From: Pseudoalteromonas sp. EB27
Lineage (GTDB): Bacteria; Pseudomonadota; Gammaproteobacteria; Enterobacterales; Alteromonadaceae
Assembly: GCF_001974875.1 (NCBI RefSeq)
Contig: NZ_MTQD01000002.1
Span: 248,001 to 312,000 of the forward strand
DNA length: 64,000 nucleotides
Direction of reading: 5' to 3'
How positions within the stretch are numbered: position 1 is the stretch's first letter; the number at the start of each line of letters is the position of its first letter. The notes beneath the pieces are model-generated. The model was not told the origin of the DNA and made no database searches. It was given only the letters and a program-made list of their open reading frames with translations. A program made the position numbers and the translations under genes. This document shows, piece by piece, positions 27,095 to 35,246 of the stretch.

Positions 27095-28933
27095 ATGTTA
27101 AGTTTTAAAAAAGATAAAAAGCCGTCTACGGCTAAATTTAAATTAAGCTATATCGCCATGCTAATAGTACTGGTTTTATTAGCTATCAGCGCATTACCAA
27201 ACCTATATCCAAATAAATCGTGGTTGCACATAAGTGCTGCTGCGCACAGCGAAACGCAATCTTTACCAAGCACTAAAACCCTAGTTACTTTTTTAAATAA
27301 CCAAGGGCTTGAGGTTGAGCAGGGCTTAGATAAGCAATCAACTATTAATGTACTTTTAAACGAGCCAACTAAAAGCGCACAGGCGCAAGCGGCTATAAAA
27401 GCGCAATACCCAAACACGCAAGTTAAAGTTGTTGAGCATGCAACAAGCCCTACATGGTTACAAAATTTTGGTTTATCACCAATAAAGCTGGGCCTTGATT
27501 TAAATGGCGGTGTGTTATTTGTACTAGACGTAGATTTAGATAAAGCCGTTGATGAGCAATTAGTCAGTGCGTATCAACAAGCTAAATCAATTATTATTAA
27601 GCAAAAAGCACATGGTGTAAAAGCGCAGCAAACTCAGCACGGGTTTGAAATAAACGCATTGCCTAATGCAACCGACAAGTTAACCCCCGTTATTGAAGAG
27701 CTACAAAGCCGATTTGCTAATTTAGCCGTTGTAACAAGCAATAACGGCAGCGTTAAGGCTGCCAAATTTAGTTATTCGGAGCAAGGCCGCAGCAGCTTTG
27801 ATAAAGAAGTAATGGGGCAAACACTTACAACCCTTCGTTCGCGTATTGAAGAATTGGGCATTACCGAAGCGGTAACACAGCAACAAGGCAAACATCGCAT
27901 TCGTATAGAGTTACCGGGCGTGCAAGATCCAAACGAAGCAAAACGTATTATTGGTGCAACTGCATCGCTTGGTTTTTATCAATTAAAAGAAATTGGCGGG
28001 CAAACATTTAATATGCAATCGGGCGGGACTATAAAGCTCGATCCTGTGCCAATTTTTACAGGCGATCATATCAATAATGCAAACATAGGCCGCGACGATT
28101 GGGGTAAACCACTTGTACAACTAAGCTTAGACAGTCAAGGCGGGGATGCAATGTCGGCGTTTTCAAAAGCCAATATTGGTAAGCCAATGGCGACGGTTTA
28201 CTCTGAGTATTCTCAAAACGCTAAAGGCGAAGTAGTTAAAAAAAGCGAAGTTATTAACGTAGCCAATATTGCTCAGCATTTAAGTTCGCGTTTTAGTATT
28301 ACCAATATGAAAAGCCAACAAGCCGCAGCCGATCTGGCATTGTTACTACGCGCAGGCTCGCTTACAGCACCCGTTACAATTGTGCACGAACAAACAATAG
28401 GGCCAAGCCTCGGCCAAGAAAACATTAGTAATGGCTTAGCCGCGCTTATGTTAGGCATGGGTATTACGCTTGCATTTATGGCGCTTTGGTATCGTCGTTT
28501 AGGCCTTATTGCAAACGTAGCACTTATATTAAATTTAACGTCGCTTGTGGGCTTAATGTCATTATTACCAGGGGTTGTGTTAACGCTTCCGGGTATTGCA
28601 GGTCTGGTGCTAACCATAGGTATGGCGGTAGACACTAACGTAATAATATTTGAACGCATTAAAGAAGAACGTCGCCAAGGCCGTGCACCATATCAAGCTA
28701 TTCAAGAGGGTTATAAACAAGCCGCAAATACAATATTTGATGCCAATATAACCACCATGATAACCGCACTTATCTTATACGGCATAGGCTACGGGCCCGT
28801 TAAAGGTTTTGCCATTACACTCGCACTGGGACTTTTAACGTCTGTATTTACAGGTGTGTACGTATCAAAAATATTAAGCCAAACGTTGTATTTAAAAATG
28901 GGTAAAAAAGCAGGAGTAAAAGCACATGCTTAA
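27095..28933 (+). CDS. secD: Protein translocase subunit SecD
   Basis: This 612-residue inner-membrane protein forms a complex with SecF that uses the proton or sodium gradient to help pull proteins through SecYEG. It has an N-terminal transmembrane helix (about 16-37), a large periplasmic P1 region (GLDLNGGVLFVLDVD, LGFYQLKEIGG) and five C-terminal helices with GLVLTIGMAVDTNVIIFERIKEERRQG, which contains the conserved Asp and the D-x-N motif. Length equals E. coli SecD (615). yajC is absent upstream, and the vemP-like gene suggests this is a second, regulated SecDF paralogue, as in Vibrio. It overlaps secF by 8 bp. Confidence 0.95.
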   Translation: MLSFKKDKKPSTAKFKLSYIAMLIVLVLLAISALPNLYPNKSWLHISAAAHSETQSLPSTKTLVTFLNNQGLEVEQGLDKQSTINVLLNEPTKSAQAQAAIKAQYPNTQVKVVEHATSPTWLQNFGLSPIKLGLDLNGGVLFVLDVDLDKAVDEQLVSAYQQAKSIIIKQKAHGVKAQQTQHGFEINALPNATDKLTPVIEELQSRFANLAVVTSNNGSVKAAKFSYSEQGRSSFDKEVMGQTLTTLRSRIEELGITEAVTQQQGKHRIRIELPGVQDPNEAKRIIGATASLGFYQLKEIGGQTFNMQSGGTIKLDPVPIFTGDHINNANIGRDDWGKPLVQLSLDSQGGDAMSAFSKANIGKPMATVYSEYSQNAKGEVVKKSEVINVANIAQHLSSRFSITNMKSQQAAADLALLLRAGSLTAPVTIVHEQTIGPSLGQENISNGLAALMLGMGITLAFMALWYRRLGLIANVALILNLTSLVGLMSLLPGVVLTLPGIAGLVLTIGMAVDTNVIIFERIKEERRQGRAPYQAIQEGYKQAANTIFDANITTMITALILYGIGYGPVKGFAITLALGLLTSVFTGVYVSKILSQTLYLKMGKKAGVKAHA

Positions 28934-29861
28934 TTATTTTTTGAAAGGTGAGGCGGGCACACGTTTACGCTTTATGGGCATGCTTTTAAGCGCCATGTTA
29001 GTGCTGCTATCCGTATTTACGCTTACGCAAAAGGGTCTAAATTTTGGCCTAGATTTTACCGGCGGTTATTTAACTGAGTTTACAACCAGCCAAAGTGTTG
29101 AGCTAAAAGAGCTTCAATCGTTTATTGCTGAAAATCACAACGGAGAGTTTGAGCTAACCGCGCAAGGTAATAGCCATTTTCAATTAAGAGAAGCGCCAAG
29201 TGCATCAACAACAGCTAATAGCCTTGATTGGCAAAGCGCTGTTACACAAAACGATGATATAAACGCACAGGTATTATCGTCAGCCTATATTGGCTCACAA
29301 GTGGGCGATGAGTTATTTGATCAGGGTTGTTTAGCCATGTTTGCTGCAATGATTGCAGTAATGATTTACCTTGCAGTGCGTTTTGAATGGCGCTTAGCAC
29401 TCGGCTCTGTGGTTGCGCTAGTGCACGATTTAATACTTGTACTAGGGTTATTTTCACTATTACAAATTGAATTTAACCTAACCGTACTGGCAAGTTTACT
29501 GGCTATTATTGGTTACTCACTTAACGACTCAATAATAGTAGGGGATAGAGTGCGTGAGCTTTTACGTGTTCAATCAAACAATGTACTTAGCCCAGCGACT
29601 ATTATTAATAATGCGATTAAAAGTACGCTAACACGTACCTTAATAACGTCGGGTACCACACTTGCAACGGTTGCCAGCGTTTGGTTACTTGCAGGCGCAC
29701 CACTGCAAGGCTTTGCTATTGCATTATTTACCGGCATTGTAGTGGGGACGTTCTCGTCTATTTGTATAGCGGCAACCTTGCCAGAACTATTGGGCTTAAG
29801 CGCTAAAAATTACGAAGTTAAAGTAGATGCCCACACGCAAACATTATTAAATATGCCATAA
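28926..29861 (+). CDS. secF: Protein translocase subunit SecF
   Basis: This 311-residue inner-membrane partner of SecD has one N-terminal helix (about 15-34), the GLDFTGGYLTEF motif at the start of the periplasmic domain, and five C-terminal helices with IIGYSLNDSIIVGDRVRELL, the SecF signature. Length is close to E. coli SecF (323). It overlaps secD by 8 bp, so translation is probably coupled, and is followed by a terminator-like hairpin. Confidence 0.95.
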   Translation: MLNYFLKGEAGTRLRFMGMLLSAMLVLLSVFTLTQKGLNFGLDFTGGYLTEFTTSQSVELKELQSFIAENHNGEFELTAQGNSHFQLREAPSASTTANSLDWQSAVTQNDDINAQVLSSAYIGSQVGDELFDQGCLAMFAAMIAVMIYLAVRFEWRLALGSVVALVHDLILVLGLFSLLQIEFNLTVLASLLAIIGYSLNDSIIVGDRVRELLRVQSNNVLSPATIINNAIKSTLTRTLITSGTTLATVASVWLLAGAPLQGFAIALFTGIVVGTFSSICIAATLPELLGLSAKNYEVKVDAHTQTLLNMP

Positions 29862-29876
29862 GGTTTTAATAAAGCA

Positions 29877-29917
29877 CAAGCAAAGAGCTGCACCAATCAA
29901 CGGCTCTTTGCTTGTTT
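29877..29917 (+). terminator. Hairpin terminator after secF
   Basis: CAAGCAAAGAGC and GCTCTTTGCTTG form a perfect 12-bp stem with a 14-nt loop, followed by a short TTT. Confidence 0.65.
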
Positions 29918-30041
29918 AATGCTTATTTAAACCCCGCTAGTATTCCAACCAAACTTGTGGGGTTTAAAACAATGGTTTTAGGCCTCGCAAAAATGTTAAA
30001 CTAGCTGCCTTATTTTTACTGCCAGTATTGTATTAATCCCC

Positions 30042-30518
30042 ATGAATAAAACCCACGTTATCGAACACCTTCGTTTTGCGCTAGAAGCGCAGCTTACAAC
30101 AGCAAAAGTAGCGGCAAAAACCGCGCACGACACAGCCACACATGAAGAAAATATAGCCGAAAATAAATACGATACCCTAGGGCTCGAAGCCGCGTATTTA
30201 GCACAAGGCCAAGCCCAGCGCGTAAACGATTGCTATAAAAGCATAGAATTGTTTGAGCCTGCCTTTAACGAAAAACCAACCGACAAAATAGCTATCGGTT
30301 CGCTGTTATGTTTAGAAGATGATAACGCAGCGCAAAAATGGTTTTATTTAGGCCCAGCCGCTGGTGGATTAACGGTAAACGTTAAACAGCACGCAATTGC
30401 TGTAGTAACACCCGGCGCTCCTATGGGTAAGCAGTTATTAAATAAACAGATTGATGATGAAATTACGTTAACAATTGCAGGTAAAGCCCACGAATACGTG
30501 GTGGTAGAGATTTTATAA
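30042..30518 (+). CDS. GreA/GreB-family elongation-factor-like protein
   Basis: This 158-residue protein has an N-terminal helical, probably coiled-coil segment (about 1-75, rich in Ala, Lys and Glu) and a C-terminal GreA/GreB/Rnk-like domain (about 85-158; IGSLLCLED, VVTPGAPMGKQLLNKQIDDEI). Full Gre factors insert their coiled-coil tip acidic residues into the RNA polymerase secondary channel; here the tip region contains EENIAENKYDT, so Gre-like activity or polymerase-channel binding is possible but unproven. It is a stand-alone gene, 180 bp after secF. Confidence 0.75.
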   Translation: MNKTHVIEHLRFALEAQLTTAKVAAKTAHDTATHEENIAENKYDTLGLEAAYLAQGQAQRVNDCYKSIELFEPAFNEKPTDKIAIGSLLCLEDDNAAQKWFYLGPAAGGLTVNVKQHAIAVVTPGAPMGKQLLNKQIDDEITLTIAGKAHEYVVVEIL

Positions 30519-30840
30519 AGCTTTGGTTTTTGAGTGAACCGTTTGCTGATAGAGCCATATCGACACAATAAACGCTTATTTTTATTCATAAATTAATTGT
30601 CGTATGGCATGGCTTCGCCATTTATCTAACCTACAGCTATGCTGTAAGTGCGTAACGTAGTGTGTATTTCAATTTGTACAAAGGCATATAATGAGAAGTA
30701 CCTAATAGTTTAAAAATGAGCATGGTTGACGTTAGGTGCTCCCTTTTTAATTGATTTTAGTGCTTTACAGCCTCGTTAGTTGTATTTCCCAAGTTGGCCA
30801 CTCGGTGCTACTATAATGATACATTTGTTTGGGGATTATT
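30519..30840. other. Intergenic region before the toxin-antitoxin pair
   Basis: No gene is seen. It holds two small hairpins (ATGGC/GCCAT at 30609-30621 and TACAGC/GCTGTA at 30632-30646) and a consensus -10 box TATAAT at 30812-30817 that probably serves the antitoxin. Inverted ATCTAAC/GTTAGGT elements at the edges loosely recall an integron attC site, but the fit is weak. Confidence 0.5.
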
Positions 30841-31098
30841 ATGAGAGTAGAACTAGTAACAACATTGAAGCGTCAAGCAACGAAGATATTATCTGAACTT
30901 CATTCCTCTAAAGAACCTGTGTTGATAACTGAACATGGGCAACCATCTGCATACTTAGTAGATGTTGATGATTATGAATTTATGCAAAAGCGTATGCAAA
31001 TTCTTGAGTCTCTTGCAAAAGGAGAGCAGGCAATAAGTCGTGGTGAAACCATGTCGAATGTTGAAGCTAAAGATAAAATGAATAAATGGCTGAAATAA
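30841..31098 (+). CDS. Type II antitoxin, Phd/YefM family
   Basis: This 85-residue DNA-binding antitoxin starts at the ATG with GGGG 6-9 nt upstream; an in-frame TTG at 30829 is less likely. The Phd/YefM fold is visible in LVTTLKRQATKILSELHSSKEPVLITEHGQPSAYLVDVDDYEF (core motif EPVLITEHGQPSAYL). The C-terminal tail is charged and presumably wraps the toxin. A TATAAT box lies 24 bp before the start, and the protein would autorepress there. It overlaps the toxin gene by 13 bp. Confidence 0.9.
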   Translation: MRVELVTTLKRQATKILSELHSSKEPVLITEHGQPSAYLVDVDDYEFMQKRMQILESLAKGEQAISRGETMSNVEAKDKMNKWLK

Positions 31099-31403
31099 TT
31101 TGGACTAATCCAGCTTTGGATGATCTTAACGATATTGCTGAATATATCGCATTAAGCAATTTGCAGTCAGCGAAAAAATTGGTTTCCAAAATATTTGAAA
31201 AAGTTGAACGTCTCGAACTCTTTCCTGAATCAGGTAAAAAACCAATTGAGTTAGCTAACCTAAATTATCTTGAACTGGTCATGAATCCTTGTCGTATATT
31301 TTACAAAAAAGATAACGATAAAGTATATATTTTGCACGTAATGAGATATGAACGGGACCTACGAAAATTTTTGTTGCTAACGCAATATACAGCTAACAAG
31401 TAG
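31086..31403 (+). CDS. Type II toxin, ParE/RelE superfamily
   Basis: This 105-residue toxin (IIWTNPALDDLNDIAEYIA, VERLELFPESGKKP, MNPCRIFYKKDNDKVYILHVMRYERDLRKF) has the compact ParE/RelE fold. The N-terminal helix pattern and FPESGKKP favour ParE, which poisons gyrase, over an mRNA-cleaving RelE, but the two cannot be separated firmly by eye. Translation is coupled to the antitoxin through the 13-bp overlap. The pair sits in a gene-poor stretch between core genes, consistent with acquisition. Confidence 0.9.
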   Translation: MAEIIWTNPALDDLNDIAEYIALSNLQSAKKLVSKIFEKVERLELFPESGKKPIELANLNYLELVMNPCRIFYKKDNDKVYILHVMRYERDLRKFLLLTQYTANK

Positions 31404-31601
31404 ATAATCCCTAAGTGAAATTAGTATGACCCCCGTACTAATTATTATAAAAAGCAATTATTAAAAAGCCATTCAAATATCTATCAAAATTCCAACTTAA
31501 CCAATATAAGAACTAAATATTGGTTTGTTTATTAAAAAAATTGCTACACGTGTTCGTTAAGTGTCTAATATACCGTACATAAATAATATGGAGGTTGAAA
31601 T

Positions 31602-31811
31602 ATGAGACATAACAATTGGTCTTGCCCTAAGTGTAATAATAACGAATTTGATACCGGTGAAATAAGAGTTTCGGGTGGTTTTTGGTCAAGAATTTTTGAT
31701 GTTCAAAATAAAAAGTACACTGCTGTGACATGCAGTCGATGTAGTTTTACTGAATTTTATAAAGGCTCATCATCAACACTTGGTAACGTATTTGATTTCT
31801 TTACTGGGTAA
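31602..31811 (+). CDS. Small zinc-ribbon nucleic-acid-binding-like protein
   Basis: This 69-residue protein has two Cys pairs, CPKC (residues 9-12) and CSRC (about 46-49), forming a zinc ribbon, followed by SFTEFYK. This is the pattern of the small COG3478/YpzJ group of predicted nucleic-acid-binding proteins. A ribosome site (GGAGG) precedes the ATG. A perfect hairpin ACCTCCTCA/TGAGGAGGT at 31865-31888 lies 54 bp downstream. The function is unknown. Confidence 0.8.
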   Translation: MRHNNWSCPKCNNNEFDTGEIRVSGGFWSRIFDVQNKKYTAVTCSRCSFTEFYKGSSSTLGNVFDFFTG

Positions 31812-32084
31812 TCAAAGCTTAAAAAGCACTTTAACTGAAATGTAAACTGTTTAGTTCAAGAGATACCTCCTCATTAAGGTGAGGAGGTTAAAAGCTTAAA
31901 CATACCTAGGCGATAATTTGCCTTATTAAATGGATGGTGGACCTTTAGATATACACCAACTAATAGCAGTTAAACAAAATCAATTACACGCACTAATAAT
32001 AAGCTTCAATGACAGAGCATAAGGCTTGGATGAATTTATTTTTATGATTTTTCATCTAACATCCTATATTTTAAATATCCAATT

Positions 32085-32423
32085 TTAGGTAGCTTTTTTC
32101 ACAAACTTCGCTGTTACCATCATTTCGCCAATACCATCTACTTTACAATCAAGTTCGTGATCTTTTTTATCAAGCACTCTTCTAACGACCGCTTTGGTGC
32201 CAATTTTAATGACTTGCGAGCTGCCTTTAATTTTTAAATCTTTGGCTACTGTCACTTTGTCGCCATCATTTAGCAAAGTGCCGTTGGCATCTTTAACTAA
32301 AATGGCGGCTTCATCGTTTGTATTATTTGGGTTCCACTCATAGGCGCACTCGGGGCAAATAAGCAGTTGTTGGTCTTGGTAAACATATTCACATTGGCAT
32401 TTTGGGCAAGCAGGCAGCGACAT
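32085..32423 (-). CDS. yjdM: YjdM/PhnA family zinc-ribbon protein
   Basis: This 112-residue protein has an N-terminal zinc ribbon CPKCQCEY...CPEC (residues 6-27), then the PhnA domain ([43 protein letters not shown]). It matches E. coli YjdM (111 residues), historically called PhnA although it does not act in phosphonate breakdown. It is monocistronic and divergent from the RimK-like gene. Its cellular role is not established. Confidence 0.93.
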   Translation of the reverse strand: MSLPACPKCQCEYVYQDQQLLICPECAYEWNPNNTNDEAAILVKDANGTLLNDGDKVTVAKDLKIKGSSQVIKIGTKAVVRRVLDKKDHELDCKVDGIGEMMVTAKFVKKAT

Positions 32424-32726
32424 TTTTAACTCTCTTAAGGTATTGTTTTGGGTATTTTAATCGGCATTAGTTGGAAAATATAGTTAATCAATATTTTTCA
32501 TCTTCACGCTAAAAATATCTCATTTGTGCGTTTTAAAAAAAGGGCATATAAAGCACATGTCGCTTAAGCAATTTAAGCGCTAACTCGTACAGTAGGTACC
32601 TGTTAAAGCACCCATCATATTAAGTGATTCGCGCAATGCCCACTTAGTACGATGGGTGTTTCTATTTATAATGCTTAGTATTTTACTAAGCATGCTTTTT
32701 ATATTTTGACTTAACTAGGAAAAGTC
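32424..32726 (+). promoter_or_regulatory. Structured leader / possible sRNA before the RimK-like gene
   Basis: This 303-bp gap holds two hairpins. The first (32609-32658) has CACCCATC/GATGGGTG, a symmetric 4-nt internal loop, then TAAGTG/CACTTA and a 14-nt loop. The second is the terminator-like stem at 32671-32700. Their order resembles an attenuator, or a small RNA ending at the second hairpin. No known riboswitch consensus is recognised. Confidence 0.5.
32671..32700 (+). terminator. Terminator-like hairpin in the RimK-like gene leader
   Basis: ATGCTTAGTA and TACTAAGCAT form a perfect 10-bp stem around TTT, followed by GCTTTTT. It lies 27 bp upstream of the GTG start at 32727, with no plus-strand gene within 850 bp before it. 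Confidence 0.6.
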
Positions 32727-34121
32727 GTGTTTAAAACCTTAATTGTGGTTGATAACAACGAGCAAACGCTTGCTCAATCGTTCGAAAATGTAATTACGTT
32801 TAATACCTACTTACGTGATTACCCAAAACAAAATGAACCAAAAACACGCATTATTAATCTGTGCGACTCAAGCCAATACTTGAGCAAAGGTTACTATTGC
32901 TCGTTACTTGCTGAGGCGCGCAAGCACCAAGTTTTGCCAAGTGTAAAAACCATAAACGCATTGCGTAGTGGTCAAGCCCCTATGTTAAATGTGGGCCAAA
33001 TAGATGGCACACTTTACTTTGGTAATACACAAAACGATTTACAATCAAAAGCGGCTAAGTCGGTATTTAAGCAATACCCAACGCCTATTTTATTTGTTGA
33101 TGAACAGGGCTTGTTGCAACAAGGGTCTTTATCGTCTTTAAGCGAGCAGCAGTACAGCGAATTTGTAGCCAAGCTAGATAACTTTACTAAAACGCAGTGG
33201 CGTATTGGCTCAGTGCAACGTCGTTTTAGATGGGACATGGCAATACTTGTTGATCATAACGAAAAAGTACCGCCGAGTGATAAAGACGCTATTGCACGTT
33301 TTATTAAAGCCGCCGCTAAACACGGCATTAATGCACAAGCATTAAGCTTTGACGAAATTGATAACATAGCCCAGTTTGATGCGTTATTTATTCGCCAAAC
33401 TACAGCGATTGACCATCCAACGTACCGCCTTGCAAGCAAAGCGCAAAGCCTGGGTTTAGTGGTTATTGATGATGCTGAGTCTATTTTACGTTGTTGTAAT
33501 AAAGTGTATTTACACGATGCGTTTAATTATCAAAAAGTGCCAAGTTTAAAAACGGTTGTAGTGGCAGATCAAGCAAGTGAAACGCTTGAGCAATTAGAAG
33601 AAGCGTTTACGTATCCGCTTGTTTTAAAAATGCCTGAAGGGTCTTTCTCAAAAGGTGTTTATAAAGTATCAAACCGTGATGAGCTTGAAGCTAAGCTTAC
33701 AGAGCTGTTTGAATTTAGCGCATTAGTGCTTGCACAAGAATACATGTACACCGAATACGATTGGCGAGTGGGTGTATTAAATGGTCGTGCAATTTATGCA
33801 TGTCGTTATTTAATGGCGCGTAACCATTGGCAAATTTATAACCACGACGCTAAACGGTTTTTCTCTGGTGGCTTTGAAACATTGCCAACCTTTGAGTTAC
33901 CAAAAGCGGTGTTAGATGCAGCATTAAAAGCATGTAAAACAGTGGGTAGGGGTTTATATGGCGTTGATGTTAAAGAGCATCAAGGCAAAGCATACGTGCT
34001 TGAAGTAAACGACAACCCAAGTATTGATCACAAAGTAGAAGACGGCTATTTGGGTGACGAGCTATACATGATCATTATGGATGAATTTAAACAACGCTTA
34101 GAAGCACGAGGCCGTGGGTAA
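32727..34121 (+). CDS. RimK-family ATP-grasp ligase with RLAN-type N-terminal domain
   Basis: This 464-residue cytoplasmic protein starts at a GTG preceded by AGGAAAA. Residues about 1-180 look like the RimK-like ATP-grasp N-terminal domain (IVVDNNEQTLAQSF, RWDMAILVD). Residues about 190-460 are ATP-grasp: LVLKMPEGSFSKGVYKV, EYDWRVGVLNGRAIYA and YGVDVKEHQGKAYVLEVNDNPSID with the metal-binding Glu/Asn. ATP-grasp ligases join a carboxylate to an amine, often building or tagging peptides. It overlaps the GNAT/C39 gene by 8 bp, implying a joint pathway. The substrate is unknown; it is not classical RimK (about 300 residues). Confidence 0.88.
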   Translation: MFKTLIVVDNNEQTLAQSFENVITFNTYLRDYPKQNEPKTRIINLCDSSQYLSKGYYCSLLAEARKHQVLPSVKTINALRSGQAPMLNVGQIDGTLYFGNTQNDLQSKAAKSVFKQYPTPILFVDEQGLLQQGSLSSLSEQQYSEFVAKLDNFTKTQWRIGSVQRRFRWDMAILVDHNEKVPPSDKDAIARFIKAAAKHGINAQALSFDEIDNIAQFDALFIRQTTAIDHPTYRLASKAQSLGLVVIDDAESILRCCNKVYLHDAFNYQKVPSLKTVVVADQASETLEQLEEAFTYPLVLKMPEGSFSKGVYKVSNRDELEAKLTELFEFSALVLAQEYMYTEYDWRVGVLNGRAIYACRYLMARNHWQIYNHDAKRFFSGGFETLPTFELPKAVLDAALKACKTVGRGLYGVDVKEHQGKAYVLEVNDNPSIDHKVEDGYLGDELYMIIMDEFKQRLEARGRG

Positions 34122-34122
34122 T

Positions 34123-35238
34123 AACATGAGCAACCTTGTTATTCGAAAAGCGCTTAGCAGTGATTTAAATGCACTGATTGACGTTGAAAATGCTTGCTTT
34201 AATAACGATAAATTGAGCCCGCGCAGTTTAAAGCGCTGGCTAAGTGCTAAGCATGGTATTTTACTCGTTGCAGAAAATGGCGAGCAAATATGCGGCTATG
34301 GGCTAGTGTGGTGCCATAAAGGCACACGTTTAGGGCGTTTGTATTCGCTTGCTGTAAAACCCACAATGCAAGGTAAGGGGATTGCAAAGGCATTGCTTAC
34401 TAGCCTTGAAAAAGAAACGTGTGAGCACGGGCGTATTTACCTGCGTTTAGAAGTGGCTGTAAATAACGAAGGTGCGATAGGGCTTTATAAAAGTTTAGGT
34501 TACAGAGTGTTTGGCCAATATAGCGATTATTACGATGACCACAGTGATGCACTACGAATGCAAAAAAACATTCGACAAACGAGTGAGTTAAAAGTGGCGC
34601 GTTTAACGCCGTGGTATCAGCAAACTACCGAGTTTACATGCGGACCTGCTGCACTATTAATGGCAATGGGGGCACTTGAGCCAACAACTGAGCTTAGCCA
34701 ATCACATGAGTTAGCACTTTGGCGTGAAGGTACCACCATTTTTATGACATCGGGTCATGGTGGTTGTCATCCGTTTGGTTTGGCACTTGCCGCTAATAAG
34801 CGTGGTTTTAAAAGCGAGGTAATGGTTAATACCACCGAGCCTTTGTTTTTAGATGGCGTACGCAACGAAAACAAAAAAGTGGTACTTGCCACCGTGCATC
34901 AACAATTTGTAGATGGTATTGCACAGGCAAATATACCGCTTACGTATAAAGATGTAGAGCTTGAGCATATTGAGCAGTGGTTAAGTAAAGGCTTTAGTGT
35001 GCTGTTATTAATTAGTACATACAGTTTTGATGGTAAAAAATCGCCACATTGGGTGTGTGTTACGCACCTTGATGAGCACTGCGTGTATGTTCACGATCCG
35101 TTTTGTGAGCCCGGTAACGATAAACAGCTCGCAATAGATTGCCAATATGTACCTATTGCACGAAGTGATTTTAGTAAAATGTCAGCGTTTGGTAGCCAAC
35201 GTTTAAGAACAGCGGTGGCTATAGCTAATAAAATATAA
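34123..35238 (+). CDS. GNAT acetyltransferase / C39-like peptidase fusion
   Basis: This protein of about 371 residues joins two enzymes. Residues about 1-150 are a GNAT acetyltransferase (LYSLAVKPTMQGKGIAKALL, the acetyl-CoA loop QGKGIA). Residues about 160-371 are a papain-like C39 peptidase domain: Cys in EFTCGPAALLMA, His in SPHWVCVTHL and Asp in VYVHDPF. The frame opens at 34114 inside the RimK-like gene; the ATG at 34126 or codons just before it are plausible starts, so the N-terminus is uncertain by a few residues. Fusion of an acylating and a peptide-cleaving domain next to an ATP-grasp ligase suggests making, modifying and trimming a small peptide. Confidence 0.87.
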   Translation, partial: NMSNLVIRKALSSDLNALIDVENACFNNDKLSPRSLKRWLSAKHGILLVAENGEQICGYGLVWCHKGTRLGRLYSLAVKPTMQGKGIAKALLTSLEKETCEHGRIYLRLEVAVNNEGAIGLYKSLGYRVFGQYSDYYDDHSDALRMQKNIRQTSELKVARLTPWYQQTTEFTCGPAALLMAMGALEPTTELSQSHELALWREGTTIFMTSGHGGCHPFGLALAANKRGFKSEVMVNTTEPLFLDGVRNENKKVVLATVHQQFVDGIAQANIPLTYKDVELEHIEQWLSKGFSVLLLISTYSFDGKKSPHWVCVTHLDEHCVYVHDPFCEPGNDKQLAIDCQYVPIARSDFSKMSAFGSQRLRTAVAIANKI

Positions 35239-35246
35239 GGTTAACA

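Noticed and set aside
30624..30745. ATCTAAC and GTTAGGT elements resembling integron attC ends
   Set aside because: Only the core 7-mers fit; the inner arms pair poorly, no second site follows the toxin gene and there is no integrase in view.
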